Shown here: piece after piece, positions 63,170-64,000 of the stretch
Numbering within the stretch: the first letter of the stretch is position 1
Layout of the letters: every line of letters begins with the position of its first letter
DNA from: Bin5 sp965204525
Lineage (GTDB): Bacteria > Chloroflexota > Anaerolineae > Caldilineales > Caldilineaceae
Direction: 5' to 3'
NCBI GenBank assembly: GCA_965204525.1
Contig: OZ241994.1
Coordinates: 4,464,001-4,528,000 of the forward strand
DNA length: 64,000 nt
Notes under the pieces: model-generated
What the model saw: the letters and a program-made list of their open reading frames with translations, nothing else
Database searches by the model: none
Told to the model about the DNA's origin: nothing
Made by a program: the position numbers and the translations under genes

Positions 63170-64000
63170 TGAAGATAAATGCCTTCTGGAAAATCTGTGC
63201 CCTCATCGGCGCAGTCGTTTTCGCCGCATGCGGTCCAGGCGCCCAACCCAGTTCTCAGGAACCCGACGCGAACGGCGCGGCCTCGTCGACTCCCACACCT
63301 GTGCCTGCCCAAGGGACTGCCGCGACCCCGGCAACCTCCCCTGAAGGAACCAGCCCCCCTGCCTCCACCCCCGACTCTCAACAATTCCCAACCTGGCCGG
63401 ATATTGTTCTGGTCGAAACCCTGTCCGGACTGAAAAACCCTGTAGACCTGGCCCACGCCAGGGATGGTTCCGGGCGTATCTATGTGGTTGAGCAGATAGG
63501 TCTGGTCCAGGCATTTGACGGTGGCGCCATCGGACAGTCCCCGTTCATGGACATCCGCGACCGGGTAAACTGCTGCGGGGAAATGGGGTTGCTTGGCATC
63601 GCCTTCCCCTCCGACTTTTCCAGCAGCCGAACCCTTTACGTCAACTACACGACCACCGTCCCCGGCCGTCTCCACACTCGCGTCTCCCGCTTCCGCCTCC
63701 TCTCTGACGTCCACCAGGTCGATCCGGATACCGAGGAAATCCTCCTGCAGTTCCACCAACCCTGGCGCAATCACAACGGCGGCCAGATCGCATTCGGCCC
63801 CGACGGCTACCTCTGGATCGGGACCGGCGACGGCGGCAGCGCCGCCGACCCCCAGGACAACGGACAGAAGGGCCAGACGCTACTGGGCAAACTCCTTCGC
63901 ATCAATGTCTCTCCTGCCAGCGATGCACCCTACGCCATCCCAGAGGACAACCCTTTCGTCGGAAATGATCAATTTCTCGACGAGATCTGGGCCTATGGTC
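63170..64000 (+). CDS. PQQ-dependent glucose/sorbosone dehydrogenase-type lipoprotein (3' end outside window)
   Basis: The reading frame runs without a stop to the window end; 277 codons are visible. A lipoprotein signal peptide with lipobox FAAC (Cys21) is followed by a Ser/Thr/Pro linker (to about residue 70) and a six-bladed propeller of the soluble aldose/sorbosone dehydrogenase family. GLKNPVDLAHARDGSGRIYVVE, MGLLGIAFP and the catalytic-His region RNHNGGQIAFGPDGYLWIG (about residues 200-218) are clear. The enzyme would oxidise sugars outside the membrane with PQQ, though some members lack the cofactor. AAGGAG is nine bases before the ATG. Confidence 0.87.

Overview
The window is a 64 kb, GC-rich stretch of bacterial chromosome carrying 46 protein genes, two of them cut by the window edges. 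No tRNA, rRNA, CRISPR array, insertion sequence or phage gene was seen. The gene content fits a Chloroflexota bacterium of the Anaerolineae/Caldilineae type. The clues are Calx-beta surface proteins, proline/threonine-rich lipoproteins, a MoxR-CoxE pair, phytanoyl-CoA-type dioxygenases, BNR sialidase-like proteins, oligopeptide-type ABC transport and an atpBEFHAGDC operon. This placement is inference from gene content; there is no marker rRNA in the window.

Layout. (1) 1-15731: three giant tandem paralogues built from Calx-beta-like repeats and ending in a Cys-containing fibronectin-III-like domain. Two of them carry in-frame minisatellites encoding Pro/Thr/Glu stalks just after the signal peptide. 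Nearly identical hairpins and a 73-bp non-coding block lie between the copies. (2) 15927-22752, plus strand: an fn3 lipoprotein, signal peptidase I, a MoxR ATPase with its CoxE-type VWA partner, an exported M14 carboxypeptidase, and ilvE. (3) 28989-22799, minus strand: an FHA-winged-helix regulator, hemW, a HAD phosphatase, coaD, a coiled-coil protein, a membrane-anchored clan-A glycosidase and an anchored solute-binding protein, closed by a strong terminator. (4) 29369-37468, plus strand: a tail-anchored Ser/Thr kinase divergent from the FHA regulator, then the complete F-type ATP synthase operon and a textbook terminator.

(5) 37787-46258: a catabolic island. A DapA/NanA-family aldolase on plus converges on a minus operon with a consensus promoter: homocysteine S-methyltransferase family protein, family 5 substrate-binding lipoprotein, two tandem five-Asp-box sialidase-like proteins, and two Opp/Dpp permeases. 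No ABC ATPase gene is present. A short fossil of the substrate-binding gene's 3' end lies between the two sialidase-like genes. (6) 46375-49593: a 1072-residue membrane-anchored protein with a GH18-like region, an SH3 domain and a clan-A glycosidase domain. (7) 50081-57659: proBA, an FGGY kinase, a tandem pair of phytanoyl-CoA-dioxygenase-like enzymes and an aldehyde dehydrogenase. (8) 57763-64000: a DOT1-like methyltransferase, rimO, a ccmH-tlpA pair, a DtxR/MntR regulator with a consensus promoter, a cyclase-family hydrolase and a PQQ-type sugar dehydrogenase lipoprotein that runs off the end.

The most unusual items are the duplicated repeat-protein locus, the FHA regulator/kinase pair with dyad sites in its shared promoter region, and the sialidase/oligopeptide-transport operon with its gene fossil.
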